Positions 17,980 through 26,982 of a stretch of DNA of 64,000 nt are shown piece after piece; the first letter of the stretch is position 1; each line of letters begins with the position of its first letter. Both the position numbers and the translations under genes were made by a program. The notes under the pieces were generated by a model. It worked only from the letters and a program-made list of their open reading frames with translations. It made no database searches and had not been told where the DNA came from. The DNA comes from Planctomycetota bacterium (GTDB taxonomy: Bacteria; Planctomycetota; Planctomycetia; Gemmatales; Gemmataceae): NCBI GenBank assembly GCA_016873225.1, contig VGXS01000015.1:1-64000 (forward strand), written 5' to 3'.

Positions 17980-19209
17980 ATGCCACCCGTCATTGTCGTC
18001 GGCGCCGGGCTAGCGGGCCTCAACTGCGCCCGCATCCTAAGGCGAGCGGGCAGGCGCGTGCTGCTGCTGGAGGCCGGCGACCGCGTGGGCGGCCTCGTCG
18101 CCACCGACACCGCGCGCGGCCACCGGATCGACCGCGGCTTCCAGGTGCTGCAGGCGGCCTACCCGGAGGCGAACGCCGCGCTGCATTACGGCAGCCTCCG
18201 CCTGCGCCCTTTCTATCCAGGCGCCTTGCTCCGCCACCAGGGCCGCTGGCGACTCTTCGCCGACCCGTGGCGCCGGCCGGTCGCCTCCCTGGCATCCCTG
18301 TTCGGCGGCCCCGGCGGGCTGATGGACAGGTTGCGGGTGGGCTGGCTGCGCCTCGGCGTCTCGGCGGAAAGGCTCGACCGGCTGCTTTCACGGCCCGACA
18401 TGGCCACCGGCGACATGCTCCGGAAAGTCGGCTTCTCCGACGAATTCATATCCGGATTTTTCAGGCCCCTTTTTGCCGGTATTTTCCTCGAACCCGGCCT
18501 GGCCACCTCGAGGAGGGTGTTCGACTTCGTCTTCCGCATGATGGCGCTGGGCCCCGTGTGCCTGCCCGAGGGGGGAATGGGAAAGATTTCCTCGCAGTTG
18601 GCGATGAACCTGCCCCGCCAGTCGATTTGGCTACAATCGCCCGTCGGTTCCGTCGAGGCGGGGGGCGTCAGGCTGGCAAGCGGGCGCTGGCTCGACGCCG
18701 GGGCCGTGGTCGTGGCGTGCGCGATTCCATCGCTCACCGGATTGCCGGAAAGGCGGTGGCTGCCCGTCACCCAGGTGGCGTTCACGGTGGAGAAATCGCC
18801 TTTGTCGCTGCCGATACTGGCGCTCAATGGGGATGGGACCGGGCCCGTCAACCATTTGGCGGTTCCCAGCCTGGTGGCACCGGGTTACGCGCCACCGGGC
18901 CGGCACCTCGTCTCGGCGAATGTCGTGGGGGAACGGGCCGGGGACGACGACGCGCGGTTGCTGCCGGCGGTGGCTCGGCAGATGGCCGAGTGGTTTGGTC
19001 CGCAAGCCGCCTCATGGGAGGTGATCGCGGTTCACCGCGTCCTGAAGGCGTTGCCCGCGCAATACCCCGGATCAGGAGATGAGGATGGCGAGGGAACAAT
19101 GGTGCGGGGGGTAAGGGTTCTCCGCGCGGGCGGACATCCGGCCTCCATCCATGGGGCCCTGAGGGCCGGCCGATTGGCCGCCGAGGCGATCCTTGGGAAA
19201 ACGCGTTAG
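17980..19209 (+). CDS. FAD/NAD(P)-dependent oxidoreductase (amine oxidase/desaturase-like)
   Basis: A 409-aa flavoprotein beginning M-P-P-V-I-V-V-G-A-G-L-A-G-L-N-C-A, a Rossmann G-x-G-x-x-G, followed by an acidic strand end (L-L-L-E-A-G-D-R-V-G-G). D-R-G-F-Q-V-L is the second conserved block of the protoporphyrinogen-oxidase/phytoene-desaturase-like superfamily. The final R-A-G-G-H-P-A-S-I-H-G-A-L-R-A-G-R-L-A-A-E is the FAD-closing C-terminal motif. No signal peptide is seen. It is 14 bases downstream of the ThDP enzyme and probably co-transcribed. Substrate is unknown; similar proteins act on hydrophobic isoprenoids or amines. Confidence 0.85.
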   Translation: MPPVIVVGAGLAGLNCARILRRAGRRVLLLEAGDRVGGLVATDTARGHRIDRGFQVLQAAYPEANAALHYGSLRLRPFYPGALLRHQGRWRLFADPWRRPVASLASLFGGPGGLMDRLRVGWLRLGVSAERLDRLLSRPDMATGDMLRKVGFSDEFISGFFRPLFAGIFLEPGLATSRRVFDFVFRMMALGPVCLPEGGMGKISSQLAMNLPRQSIWLQSPVGSVEAGGVRLASGRWLDAGAVVVACAIPSLTGLPERRWLPVTQVAFTVEKSPLSLPILALNGDGTGPVNHLAVPSLVAPGYAPPGRHLVSANVVGERAGDDDARLLPAVARQMAEWFGPQAASWEVIAVHRVLKALPAQYPGSGDEDGEGTMVRGVRVLRAGGHPASIHGALRAGRLAAEAILGKTR

Positions 19210-19212
19210 GGC

Positions 19213-19243
19213 CAAAAAACGGTCCCCGGATTTCCGGGGACCG
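19213..19243 (-). terminator. Rho-independent terminator of the DUF1559 gene
   Basis: A perfect hairpin (CGGTCCCCGG, 4-base loop, CCGGGGACCG) is followed, on the minus strand, by a TTTTTT run. It sits about 45 bases after the stop of the minus-strand prepilin gene. On the plus strand there is no T-tract after the hairpin, so it works mainly for the minus-strand gene, though it lies just after the oxidoreductase stop as well. Confidence 0.85.
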
Positions 19244-19287
19244 CATCATCAACAAGGTTGTCGGGAATGAATCCCGTTCTTGAATGA

Positions 19288-20334
19288 TTAGGGAAGGTTC
19301 ACCGGTTCGCCGCCGGCCTTGGAACCGGCCGCGGCGTAGGCGAGGGGAGTCACGCTACTGGAAAGAAACCTTACAGATGCGTCACTCAGGAGGAAATTGG
19401 CTCCCCCGGAGTGCGAACTGTTGAAAGCCAAGTCCATTGTTGCAACGGTCGTACTGTTGATAGGGTATACCGTGCCGTTAAGGCCGCCGGTAACACGGAA
19501 ATAGTTGTGTTGCCGTCCGCCAGAAACCGTCGCGGTAATGTACGGATTGCCGCCGGCCCAAATTGGGGTATTGGCAGCCGTGAGACCATAGTTTGTGCTT
19601 CGGAGTTGGCCAGCAACTTCACCAAGAAGGATTGTGTTGCTGGTGCCATCGGTGATGGAGGCGATGTTGTTGGCCCAGCTTTGGGTGGGATTGTTGGCCT
19701 GGACAAGAACTCCATTTTGAATGCTACCGTCTGCGGTAGCGAAGTTGATGGCGGCAATAGGGTTTGCCGACATGTTGATTCCGTTACCCATGCAGGCAAG
19801 GTAATTGGTTTTGCCAAATCCCGCATTCCTGGTGGTGGCAGCCCACGCATCGCTTGGGCACATGAAGGTCTTGATGGGGGTTTTGGCCGCAGGGTAGGCC
19901 GCGCTTGTTCCCGCTCCATTAATGATGGCACTACGCCCCGCCACGGCGGCATCAGCAGTGAAAGGAGTAGTGGGTCCGAAAGAGTTGGCGCCACCGCCGG
20001 GAATGAAGATGGCAACGGAAGCGTCCGCTGAAGTAATGGCCGTGTAAAGAGCGGTTTGCTCGATATACGGAAGGGCTGTCACGCCCCAACCCCATTGACG
20101 GCTAAGGGTTCCAGGTTCACCCACGGGAAACTTCTGGTAGACATCGTGGTACGCCTGCAGGGCGATGCCAAACTGCTTGAGGTTGTTGCTGCAGCTCATG
20201 CGGTTGGCCGCTTCGCGCACCTTCTGCACGGCTGGCACCAAGAGGCCGATGAGCACGGCGATGATCGCGATCACCACCAGCAACTCAATCAATGTGAAAC
20301 CTTTACGGTTTCCTTTCCCGAGTCTCACAGACAT
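19288..20334 (-). CDS. DUF1559 domain protein with type IV prepilin-like N-terminus
   Basis: A 348-aa member of the large planctomycete family of prepilin-like proteins. The N-terminus [17 protein letters not shown] is a canonical prepilin peptidase site (cut between G and F, with Glu at +5) and hydrophobic helix. It is followed by [15 protein letters not shown], typical of DUF1559. Further conserved marks are [11 protein letters not shown] and a C-terminal L-L-S-D-A-S-V-R-F. It probably assembles as a pseudopilin or fibre subunit in the envelope; genomes of this phylum carry dozens of copies. GGAG eight bases before the ATG supports the start, and a strong terminator follows. Its codon usage is less GC-rich than its neighbours, which is common for this family. 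Confidence 0.95.
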   Translation of the reverse strand: MSVRLGKGNRKGFTLIELLVVIAIIAVLIGLLVPAVQKVREAANRMSCSNNLKQFGIALQAYHDVYQKFPVGEPGTLSRQWGWGVTALPYIEQTALYTAITSADASVAIFIPGGGANSFGPTTPFTADAAVAGRSAIINGAGTSAAYPAAKTPIKTFMCPSDAWAATTRNAGFGKTNYLACMGNGINMSANPIAAINFATADGSIQNGVLVQANNPTQSWANNIASITDGTSNTILLGEVAGQLRSTNYGLTAANTPIWAGGNPYITATVSGGRQHNYFRVTGGLNGTVYPINSTTVATMDLAFNSSHSGGANFLLSDASVRFLSSSVTPLAYAAAGSKAGGEPVNLP

Positions 20335-20540
20335 GACAAAAACTCCATTAGGATAATGTTAAGATGTGAGGACGACTTGTACTTTAAAATCTTTAAATGA
20401 GATAATCAACAGGCTTATGAAAAAAATGTGAAACATGAATCAGCTCTCATGAAACTGAAGGATGAAAAGATTGTCTCATAAATTAGAAAACACGAATTAT
20501 TGAGCTTGAATTCTAGCCATATTCAAGGTGCAAGAATGCC
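20335..20540. promoter_or_regulatory. AT-rich divergent promoter region
   Basis: This 206-base gap between the divergent DUF1559 and HEAT-protein genes is strikingly AT-rich compared with the surrounding DNA. It must hold the promoters of both. No -35/-10 pair stands out enough to be named. Confidence 0.5.
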
Positions 20541-21539
20541 ATGAACCAGAAAATCCCGCCTTATCCATCCATGGCGTGGTTGTTGACGCTGGCGTTTTTC
20601 ATGGCTAGCTCAGCCTGGGGCTGCGATTCCCTTCCAGCTGACTTTCGCCCGCCGCATCCGCTGGCGCCCTCCCTGCCCCAATTGTCCGACGCCGCGGAGG
20701 ACGATCTCGACGCCCTCATCGACCGCTTCATGCTCTTTGACATCGGCAAGCTGCCCGGGCCCGCCGGCCTCAAGGCCCAAAAGGATTTCGAGGCCCTTGG
20801 CCCGGAGGCCATCCCCGCCCTGCTCCGCGGCCTTTCTCGATCCGCCCGCCTCGACCACGACTGCCCGGTCACCGTCATCGCCAAGAAACTCAGGCTAACC
20901 CTGCTGGCCAGCACCGACAGGAAACTCCTCGAATTCGCCCGCGATGAATCCGAATCGGTCGACCTGCGCAAGCACCGGGGCGTCGTCACCGCCCTTCGGG
21001 TGGCCATCACGGCCCACCTGGCCAAGCTCGACAGGGCCGGGACGCCCCAGCCACCCCCCTACCGCGACCCCAGGCTGGCCAAGCTTTCGCCAGACGAGAT
21101 CAGGCGCGGGCTTGCCGCCAACCCCTCCGACGCCGACCTTGCCCACACGCTGCTCGGCGAATTGGCCAGCCGCGACGACCAGGCCGCCTTCGAGGTGCTC
21201 GTCATCGGGGCAGGCAGCACCTACCCCAACACCCGGCAGGTGGGCCGCAAGCACCTGCTCGACTGGGTTTCAAAGCGGCCCCGGCCCGAGATCAACCGCC
21301 TGCTGTCGCATGAGCAATCCGAAGCGCGCCGGGCGGCCGGGCTGGCATTGCTGGCCGGCGGCAAGGCCGCGGGCGAACCGGCCATCGCTCTCTTGAAGGA
21401 TCCGGTGCCAGCCGTCAGGGAAGCCATTCATGCCGAACTGGTCCGCATGGCCCGGAAAGACCTGGCCGCCCCCGGGGACACGCCCGAAAGCCAGGCCCGC
21501 GCGGCGGATGCATGGAAGGCATGGTGGATGGGCCGGTGA
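20541..21539 (+). CDS. Exported HEAT-repeat-like protein
   Basis: A 332-aa protein with an N-terminal signal peptide (hydrophobic W-L-L-T-L-A-F-F-M-A-S-S-A-W-G, then C-D-S). The Cys follows A-W-G, a poor lipobox match, so a lipoprotein is possible but not sure. The mature part is alpha-helical and contains HEAT-like segments: L-G-P-E-A-I-P-A-L-L-R-G-L in the first part, and near the end S-E-A-R-R-A-A-G-L-A-L-L-A-G-G and D-P-V-P-A-V-R-E-A-I-H-A-E-L-V. No catalytic motif was found. It probably acts as a binding scaffold in the envelope. It precedes the DUF1501 gene by 77 bases on the same strand. Confidence 0.7.
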   Translation: MNQKIPPYPSMAWLLTLAFFMASSAWGCDSLPADFRPPHPLAPSLPQLSDAAEDDLDALIDRFMLFDIGKLPGPAGLKAQKDFEALGPEAIPALLRGLSRSARLDHDCPVTVIAKKLRLTLLASTDRKLLEFARDESESVDLRKHRGVVTALRVAITAHLAKLDRAGTPQPPPYRDPRLAKLSPDEIRRGLAANPSDADLAHTLLGELASRDDQAAFEVLVIGAGSTYPNTRQVGRKHLLDWVSKRPRPEINRLLSHEQSEARRAAGLALLAGGKAAGEPAIALLKDPVPAVREAIHAELVRMARKDLAAPGDTPESQARAADAWKAWWMGR

Positions 21540-21616
21540 AGCGACGCGCTGGCATCTCCCGAAAATGAAGGTAATATTCCAGAATCACTCCTCGGCACCG
21601 GTTTCTGGGGCCTTAC

Positions 21617-22918
21617 ATGAAATCCAACCGACGCGCCTTCCTCCAAGTGGCCGGTTCCTCATTCCTTGGCCTGGGCGCCGGCCACGCCAAATCGATCGAA
21701 TCCCCAAAAAGCGTGATCCTGGTCCTGCTGACGGGCGGCGCCAGCCAGTTGGATTCCTTCGACCCCAAGCCCGAGGCGCCCGCGGAAATCCGCGGCGAGT
21801 TTGGCACCATCCCCACCACCCTTCCCGGCGCGCGCCTGTGCGAACACCTGCCGCTGCTGGCCGCGCGCATGCGCCACTGGGCGTTGGTAAGGTCGCTTTC
21901 CCACGGGGAAAATGGACACCTGCCGGGAACGCACCGCCTGCTCACCGGCAGTCCGATGCCGGTGCAGCGCGGCACCGACCTCGACAATGTGCTCTCAAGG
22001 CGCGACTGGCCGTGTTACGGCGCCGCGGTCTCGCATATCAGGAAGTCGGATAGCGGCGTGCCCGCCGGGGTGACCTTGCCGCACGGGCTCATCGAGGGCT
22101 CGCTGACATGGCCCGGCCAGCACGCTGGCTTCCTGGGGCCGGCGCATGATCCGCTGCTGGTGACGCAGGATCCCAACCGGCCCGACTTCCGCTTCGACAC
22201 CCTCGAACCGCACGCGTCGGTGGGTGCCGAGCGGCTTTCGGAAAGGCAGGCCCTTTTGGGCAGCATCAGCCATGCCACCGATGCCCGGCCCCATCACGAG
22301 ACGGCGTTCCGGATGCTGGGAGCCAGCCAGGTGGCCCGGGCCTTCCGCGTCGGTTCGGAGCCGGAACGCACCCGCGACCGCTACGGACGCACCAGTTTCG
22401 GTCAAACCCTGCTCCTGGCCAGGCGCCTTGTCAAGGCGGGGGTGAGCGTCGTGCAGGCCAACATGGGCATCGTGCAAAGCTGGGACACCCACAGCGACAA
22501 CTGGGGCCGGCTGAAAACCCGGCTTCTGCCCTGGCTCGACCAGGGACTCGCCGCCCTAATCGACGACCTAGCCGACGAGGGCGGGCTCGAAAGCACCCTG
22601 GTGGCGGTGGTTGGGGAGTTCGGCCGCACCCCCAAGGTTTCCAGCCTTCCGGGGCAGCCCAAGCCCGGCCGCGACCACTGGGCCGCCTGTTATTCCGGGT
22701 TGTTCGCCGGGGCCGGGGTTCGGGGCGGCCAGGTGATCGGCAAGTCCGACAGCAAGGCGGCTTACCCGGTGACGACGGCCTACACCCCCTACGACATCGG
22801 CGCGACCATCTACCAGGTGCTCGGGATCGACCCGCACACGGAGATTGTCGACAGCCTGTCGCGGCCGATGGCCATCAACCGCGGAAAGCCGATGGAGATC
22901 CTTTTCCGGGGGGCCTGA
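21617..22918 (+). CDS. DUF1501 domain protein (alkaline-phosphatase-like fold, Tat leader)
   Basis: A 433-aa member of the DUF1501 family, abundant in planctomycetes. The N-terminus K-S-N-R-R-A-F-L-Q-V-A-G-S-S-F-L is a Tat signal, so the folded protein is exported. Family marks include V-L-L-T-G-G-A-S-Q-L-D-S-F-D-P-K-P, the C-E-H-L-P block, Q-S-W-D-T-H-S-D-N-W in the middle, G-E-F-G-R-T-P-K, and G-R-D-H-W near the end. The fold is related to sulfatases and alkaline phosphatases, but the substrate is not established. These genes often follow a DUF1549/DUF1553 cytochrome-type partner; none is present here, so this is an isolated copy beside a HEAT protein. Confidence 0.92.
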   Translation: MKSNRRAFLQVAGSSFLGLGAGHAKSIESPKSVILVLLTGGASQLDSFDPKPEAPAEIRGEFGTIPTTLPGARLCEHLPLLAARMRHWALVRSLSHGENGHLPGTHRLLTGSPMPVQRGTDLDNVLSRRDWPCYGAAVSHIRKSDSGVPAGVTLPHGLIEGSLTWPGQHAGFLGPAHDPLLVTQDPNRPDFRFDTLEPHASVGAERLSERQALLGSISHATDARPHHETAFRMLGASQVARAFRVGSEPERTRDRYGRTSFGQTLLLARRLVKAGVSVVQANMGIVQSWDTHSDNWGRLKTRLLPWLDQGLAALIDDLADEGGLESTLVAVVGEFGRTPKVSSLPGQPKPGRDHWAACYSGLFAGAGVRGGQVIGKSDSKAAYPVTTAYTPYDIGATIYQVLGIDPHTEIVDSLSRPMAINRGKPMEILFRGA

Positions 22919-22972
22919 TTGTTGCGCGCCGGGTGGCGCCGGAAGCCCCGTCCCGTGTACCGTGGCGACAGC

Positions 22973-23617
22973 ATGTCGCCCCCGCGCGCCGGAGTGATTT
23001 CGTTGAGTGACAAGCCTGCCACTGCCTGGTCCCGAACGGCCACGATCTTCGGCCTCGCCGTCGCCGCCTGCGTGATCGACCTGGTTTCCAAGGAGGTGGT
23101 GTTCGCCCGCCTGAGCGAGGGTTTGGAAAACCGCTCATGGGTGACCCTTGTCGCCCTTGGCGCGCCGGGAACCATGGAACCTGTGCCGGGGTTCCACCTC
23201 GACATCGCGTTCTCACGCGACGAATCGGGTCGGGTGGTGCCGTTCGTCAACCATGGCGCGCTCTTCGGCATGGGCGGATCGCAGTGGTGGGGCAACGCCT
23301 TCTTCACGATCATCAGCCTGGCCGCGGCGGTGGGGATCGGCATCTGGGTGACGCTGATGCGCAAGGCACCTGAATGGATCCTTGCCGTGGCGTTGGGCCT
23401 GATCCTGGGCGGCACGGTGGGCAACCTTCACGACCGGGTGATCCACGGCGGCGTGCGCGACTTCCTGCACTGGAACTACCTGTTCGACTGGCCCGTTTTC
23501 AACATGGCCGATGTGTTCCTGGTGACCGGCGCGGGCCTCCTCCTGCTTCATGTGAGCATCATGCCGGGAGAAGCGGCGGAGGCCGCGAAGGAGCCATCCG
23601 CGGGGGCATCCCCATGA
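22973..23617 (+). CDS. lspA: Lipoprotein signal peptidase (signal peptidase II)
   Basis: A 214-aa membrane protease that removes the signal peptide from lipid-modified prolipoproteins. The family motifs are present in order: D-L-V-S-K in helix 1, V-N-H-G-A-L-F-G-M before helix 2, G-G-T-V-G-N-L-H-D-R then G-V-R-D-F, and F-N-M-A-D. The two catalytic aspartates are in V-R-D-F and N-M-A-D. The loop between helix 1 and the N-H-G-A block is longer than in E. coli. The start is uncertain: ATG 22973 is given, but TTG 23003 has a better GGAG spacing and gives M-S-D-K-P-A. It overlaps no neighbour and follows the DUF1501 gene closely. Confidence 0.93.
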   Translation: MSPPRAGVISLSDKPATAWSRTATIFGLAVAACVIDLVSKEVVFARLSEGLENRSWVTLVALGAPGTMEPVPGFHLDIAFSRDESGRVVPFVNHGALFGMGGSQWWGNAFFTIISLAAAVGIGIWVTLMRKAPEWILAVALGLILGGTVGNLHDRVIHGGVRDFLHWNYLFDWPVFNMADVFLVTGAGLLLLHVSIMPGEAAEAAKEPSAGASP

Positions 23618-24090
23618 TTGAAACCAGCCCGGTCACTCCGGTGCTTCGCGCCACCGTTGGGGGCTCTTTCGTTTCTGTTATGGCTCATGTATTTGTTCCT
23701 TGATCGACTCGCCCCTCCCTGACATTCAACAACCTGGCGCCAGTTCAGAGGCCGCTCGCGGCGTTCGAGACTTGAAGGGCACGAAAGGGCTAACAGGATG
23801 GTGGCGGGTACTGGGGTCTTGAGCAGCTCAGTTATTTAAAGTTTGCTTTAACTTATGTATTTGAAAATGGCTCGAGGGCTCAACGCGACCCTGTTGACCC
23901 TGAAACACAGGCATTTTCTTTCCATCCCCGGCTTGAAAATCGGCCAACCCGACCTGAAATCATGCCGGTCAGCATGTTGGTCAGGGCGATTATTGCCAAT
24001 TCGAACAGATGAGTTCGGCATGCCACTTGTGCGCAGCCCGGGAAAACCAGATTATCGCTACTTGTCCTTTTCATTTTGGAATTGAATCCC
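23618..24090. other. Long intergenic region without a supported gene
   Basis: This 473-base stretch is less GC-rich than the genes around it. A 76-codon plus-strand frame at 23855-24085 has no recognisable motif, no ribosome-binding site and odd composition, so it is not called. The AT-rich part near 23830-23870 may hold the promoter of the following PmoA-like gene. No RNA gene or repeat was recognised. Confidence 0.5.
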
Positions 24091-25329
24091 ATGACGACCC
24101 GACTCGCCTCCTGCCTCAGCCTGGCCCTGATCGCCGCGACCTTCGCCGCCGCGGGTGACTTCTCCATCAAGGGTCCCGACAAGGACATCGCCGAGGTGGT
24201 CATCCGGGTTCCCGCTGGCAAGGACACCCCGGCAACGGCCAACGCCGTGGAACTATCGCCAGGGGGCATGGTTCCCGCCCAGTTGGAGGGACGGGATTCG
24301 GGCCCGGAAAAGCAACTGGTCTTCGTGGTTCCCGCGATCAAGGCCGGGCAGGATATTAAGGTGAAGCCCGTCACCATCAACCATGTGGCGGCGCCCCCGG
24401 CCTTCAAGTTCTCCGAATCGAAGGACGGCTTCCCCGAGCTGGCGATCGAATCGGCCGCGGGCAAGCGAACCATCCTCCAGTATTTCAATCCCAAGAGGGA
24501 TCCCGCCGACCACTACTACACCTTCAAGCCGTTCCACAACCTGTTCGACCCTTCCGAAGGCAAGGTGATGCTCACCAACAGCTCGGCGAAGTCGGCCAAG
24601 GACGGGCAGTTTCCCCACCACAGGGGATTGTTCTTCGGGTTCAACCGGATCAGCTACGAAGGCGCCGACGGCAAGAAAAAAACCGCCGACATCTGGCACG
24701 GAACGGCCAATGTCTACTCCGAGCATGAGAAAATGCTGTCGACCGAGGCCGGACAGGTTGCCGGAACCCACCGCGCCCTCATCTCGTGGCATGGCGGCGA
24801 CGGCAAGGTGTTCGCCGAGGAAACCCGCGAGGTGACGGCCTACAACGCCCCGGGCGGCACGCTCCTCGACTGGAGCACCGTCCTGGTTTCCAAGGCCGGC
24901 ATCGTGCGCCTTGACGGCGACCCCCAGCACGCCGGCTTCCATTTCCGCGCCCACCAGGAGGTGGCCAAGAACGGCAAGGCCCAAACCTACTACCTCCGGC
25001 CCGACGGCAAAGGCAAGAACGGCGAGACCCGCAACTGGGACGCCAAGGGCCGCGACCCCAAGGCCGTGAACCTGCCATGGAACGCCATGAGCTTCGTGGT
25101 CGGGGACAAGCGCCACACCGCCTTGCGCGTCAACCATCCCTCCAACCCGGGGGAGACCCGGGGCAGCGAGCGGGAGTATGGGCGCTTCGGGGATTACTTC
25201 GAGTACGACCTGACGCCTGAAAAGCCTCTCAAGCTTCGCTACAGGGTCTGGGTGCAGCCGGGCGAAATGACCATGCCGCAATGCGAGGCGATCGCGCGGG
25301 CGTTCGTGTCGCCGCCCAAGGCGGAGTGA
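24091..25329 (+). CDS. PmoA family (DUF6807) exported protein
   Basis: A 412-aa protein with a clear signal peptide (R-L-A-S-C-L-S-L-A-L-I-A-A-T-F-A-A-A-G). The family signature P-H-H-R-G-L-F-F-G-F-N appears mid-protein, followed by D-I-W-H-G-T. Later come F-H-F-R-A-H-Q-E-V and L-R-V-N-H-P-S-N-P. This matches the 'PmoA' family, a name inherited from annotation that should not be read as particulate methane monooxygenase: the protein is soluble and beta-rich and has none of the membrane helices of that enzyme. In this phylum it occurs with sugar-related catabolic genes. No partner gene is adjacent here, and its substrate is unknown. The ATG at 24091 was chosen because it starts the signal peptide. 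Confidence 0.85.
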   Translation: MTTRLASCLSLALIAATFAAAGDFSIKGPDKDIAEVVIRVPAGKDTPATANAVELSPGGMVPAQLEGRDSGPEKQLVFVVPAIKAGQDIKVKPVTINHVAAPPAFKFSESKDGFPELAIESAAGKRTILQYFNPKRDPADHYYTFKPFHNLFDPSEGKVMLTNSSAKSAKDGQFPHHRGLFFGFNRISYEGADGKKKTADIWHGTANVYSEHEKMLSTEAGQVAGTHRALISWHGGDGKVFAEETREVTAYNAPGGTLLDWSTVLVSKAGIVRLDGDPQHAGFHFRAHQEVAKNGKAQTYYLRPDGKGKNGETRNWDAKGRDPKAVNLPWNAMSFVVGDKRHTALRVNHPSNPGETRGSEREYGRFGDYFEYDLTPEKPLKLRYRVWVQPGEMTMPQCEAIARAFVSPPKAE

Positions 25330-25398
25330 CTGGTCCCCGGCGACTTCATGCCCCTTCTTTGCCAAGGTGGGGGCGCCCGTCAAGCCTCGATCCCTGAA

Positions 25399-26346
25399 CT
25401 AAGCCGGAGGTTCATCAGCTTTCCGGCTTCGGGAGCCCAGTTCCGCCACCGCGTTTCCCAAGAGCACGAGCGCGCCGCCCGCGACAAGGGGCGCCGTGAG
25501 CGCGTCGTGGCCGATCAGGCAGGAAAAGAAAGTCGAGAATACCGGTTCCAAAAGGTAAATCAGCCCGGCGCGGGTGGCATCGAGGCGCGGCTGGCAGAGG
25601 TTCATCCACCAGAAGCCCCACAGCGTGGGCAGGCCGACAAGCAGCGCCAGGTCGAGGGCGACCCACGGGTCGGAAAGCGTGGCGGCGAGAAAACCGCCGG
25701 TCTCGGTCCAGCCGACGGCGGGTGCCATCGCCAGCGACGCCGCCAGCGTGAGCGTGGCGATGGCCAGGAAAAACCCGGCCGTCAGGCGGCCGGCGTCAGC
25801 GCCCCGACCGAGCCTGTCGAGCACCACGATCTGCGCGGCGAACATCACCGATGCCGCCAGCGTAAGCCATTCCCCGGCCCCAAGCCTCCAGCCGCCCTCC
25901 ACGAGCAGCACGCCGCCGGCAAGGCTGAGAGCCAGGCCGACGAGGTTGGCCCGACCGACAGGCGCGCCCGTGGCCACGAACGCCAGCACCGGAACCCACA
26001 GGCTGGCCAGGCCGGTGAAGAAGGCGCACAGTGCGGGGGTGGTGAAGGCCAGGCCCCACAGTTGCAGGAACAGTCCCAGGCCCATCGCCACGCCGACCAG
26101 GGCGCCGGCCATCCAGCCATGGCCCGGCTTTGCCCGGGCCACCATCAGCCCGAATACGGTGAAGCCCGCCGTCATGCGGATCACCATCAGCAGCAGCGAG
26201 GCGAGCGACTGGCGGAGGAGATCATCCCCGGTCCACTCGCGGGCGCGAACCTGCCAATTGCGCATCAGCGAAAACGAGAGGCCCCAGAATACCGTCACGA
26301 TTCCCAGCCCGATGGCGGGATGGCGGGTGGCGAAGGCGGCAAGCAT
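25399..26346 (-). CDS. EamA/DMT-family membrane transporter
   Basis: A 315-aa protein with about ten hydrophobic helices in two similar halves, as expected for two EamA repeats. The first half starts G-L-G-I-V-T-V-F-W-G-L-S-F and contains A-F-F-T-G-L-A-S-L-W-V-P-V. The second has G-L-I-Y-L-L-E-P-V-F-S-T-F-F-S, the typical E-P-V motif of the drug/metabolite transporter superfamily. It would export or import a small metabolite. It is the last gene of a minus-strand run, three bases after the redoxin-like gene, which suggests co-expression with the ABC-2 transporter. Confidence 0.88.
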   Translation of the reverse strand: MLAAFATRHPAIGLGIVTVFWGLSFSLMRNWQVRAREWTGDDLLRQSLASLLLMVIRMTAGFTVFGLMVARAKPGHGWMAGALVGVAMGLGLFLQLWGLAFTTPALCAFFTGLASLWVPVLAFVATGAPVGRANLVGLALSLAGGVLLVEGGWRLGAGEWLTLAASVMFAAQIVVLDRLGRGADAGRLTAGFFLAIATLTLAASLAMAPAVGWTETGGFLAATLSDPWVALDLALLVGLPTLWGFWWMNLCQPRLDATRAGLIYLLEPVFSTFFSCLIGHDALTAPLVAGGALVLLGNAVAELGSRSRKADEPPA

Positions 26347-26349
26347 GAA

Positions 26350-26982
26350 TCAGCGGAAGCCCGCGGCTTCGCGGCGGAGCGACTCGATGCCGTTGACCAG
26401 TTCCTGGATGTGCTCGCGGCCCATGCGGCCCCCCGCGGCGATGCGCACCTGGGAGCGGGCGTCAATGACAACGAGGTTGGGAACACCCGCCGCCATGCCG
26501 AACGACTGGCGCATCGAGTCCTCGCAGTCGAGCCAGACGGGGCAGTCGGGGCTGGCCTTGCGGAACTCGCCGCGCAGGATCCCGCGGACAAGCGACGGAA
26601 CCTTGCCGATCACCGCCACGGGCACGGCATGCACATCCGGGCAACGGGCGCCGGCGGGGAGTTCGGCGATGGCCAGCGGCGGGGCCTTGCGGGCCTGGGA
26701 GGCGGGCAGGTTGCGGGCCTGCGGATGGAACGACAGGTGTAGCGACTCGCCGATGAGCTTGTTCTGCTCGGCGCTTTCCCGGTCTCCATAAATGAGAACG
26801 AGGATGTCGCCCTGGAACCCGGTGAGCTTGTGGGGGCGCTCGAACTGGTCTTCAAAGGCCAACGCGGGCGCGGGCGCGGGCTTGAGTGAAACCACGCGGG
26901 CTTCGGGCGACTGAGCCGACGCGCTTGCGCCCCACGCGAACACCAGGGCCAATACCACGCTCCAAGCCTTCCGGACTCTCAT
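26350..26982 (-). CDS. Exported redoxin-like protein without CxxC (YtfJ-like)
   Basis: A 210-aa protein with a signal peptide (R-K-A-W-S-V-V-L-A-L-V-F-A-W-G-A-S-A-S-A). The mature part looks like a thioredoxin fold of the YtfJ/redoxin type: F-E-D-Q-F-E-R-P-H-K-L at the N-terminus, I-L-V-L-I-Y-G-D in the core strand and V-P-N-L-V-V-I-D near the end, matching a cis-Pro strand. There is no C-x-x-C and the only Cys residues are far apart (R-C-P-D, D-C-P and D-C-E), so classical thiol-disulfide exchange is unlikely. Its ATG overlaps the stop of the ABC permease in ATGA, so translation is coupled. Confidence 0.65.
   Translation of the reverse strand: MRVRKAWSVVLALVFAWGASASAQSPEARVVSLKPAPAPALAFEDQFERPHKLTGFQGDILVLIYGDRESAEQNKLIGESLHLSFHPQARNLPASQARKAPPLAIAELPAGARCPDVHAVPVAVIGKVPSLVRGILRGEFRKASPDCPVWLDCEDSMRQSFGMAAGVPNLVVIDARSQVRIAAGGRMGREHIQELVNGIESLRREAAGFR

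Noticed and set aside
23855-24085. 76-codon plus-strand frame
   Set aside because: It has no ribosome-binding site, no motif and an amino-acid make-up unlike neighbouring proteins.
24091-25329. Methane monooxygenase subunit, as the family name PmoA might imply
   Set aside because: The protein has a signal peptide and soluble beta-rich sequence without the membrane helices or metal ligands of particulate methane monooxygenase.
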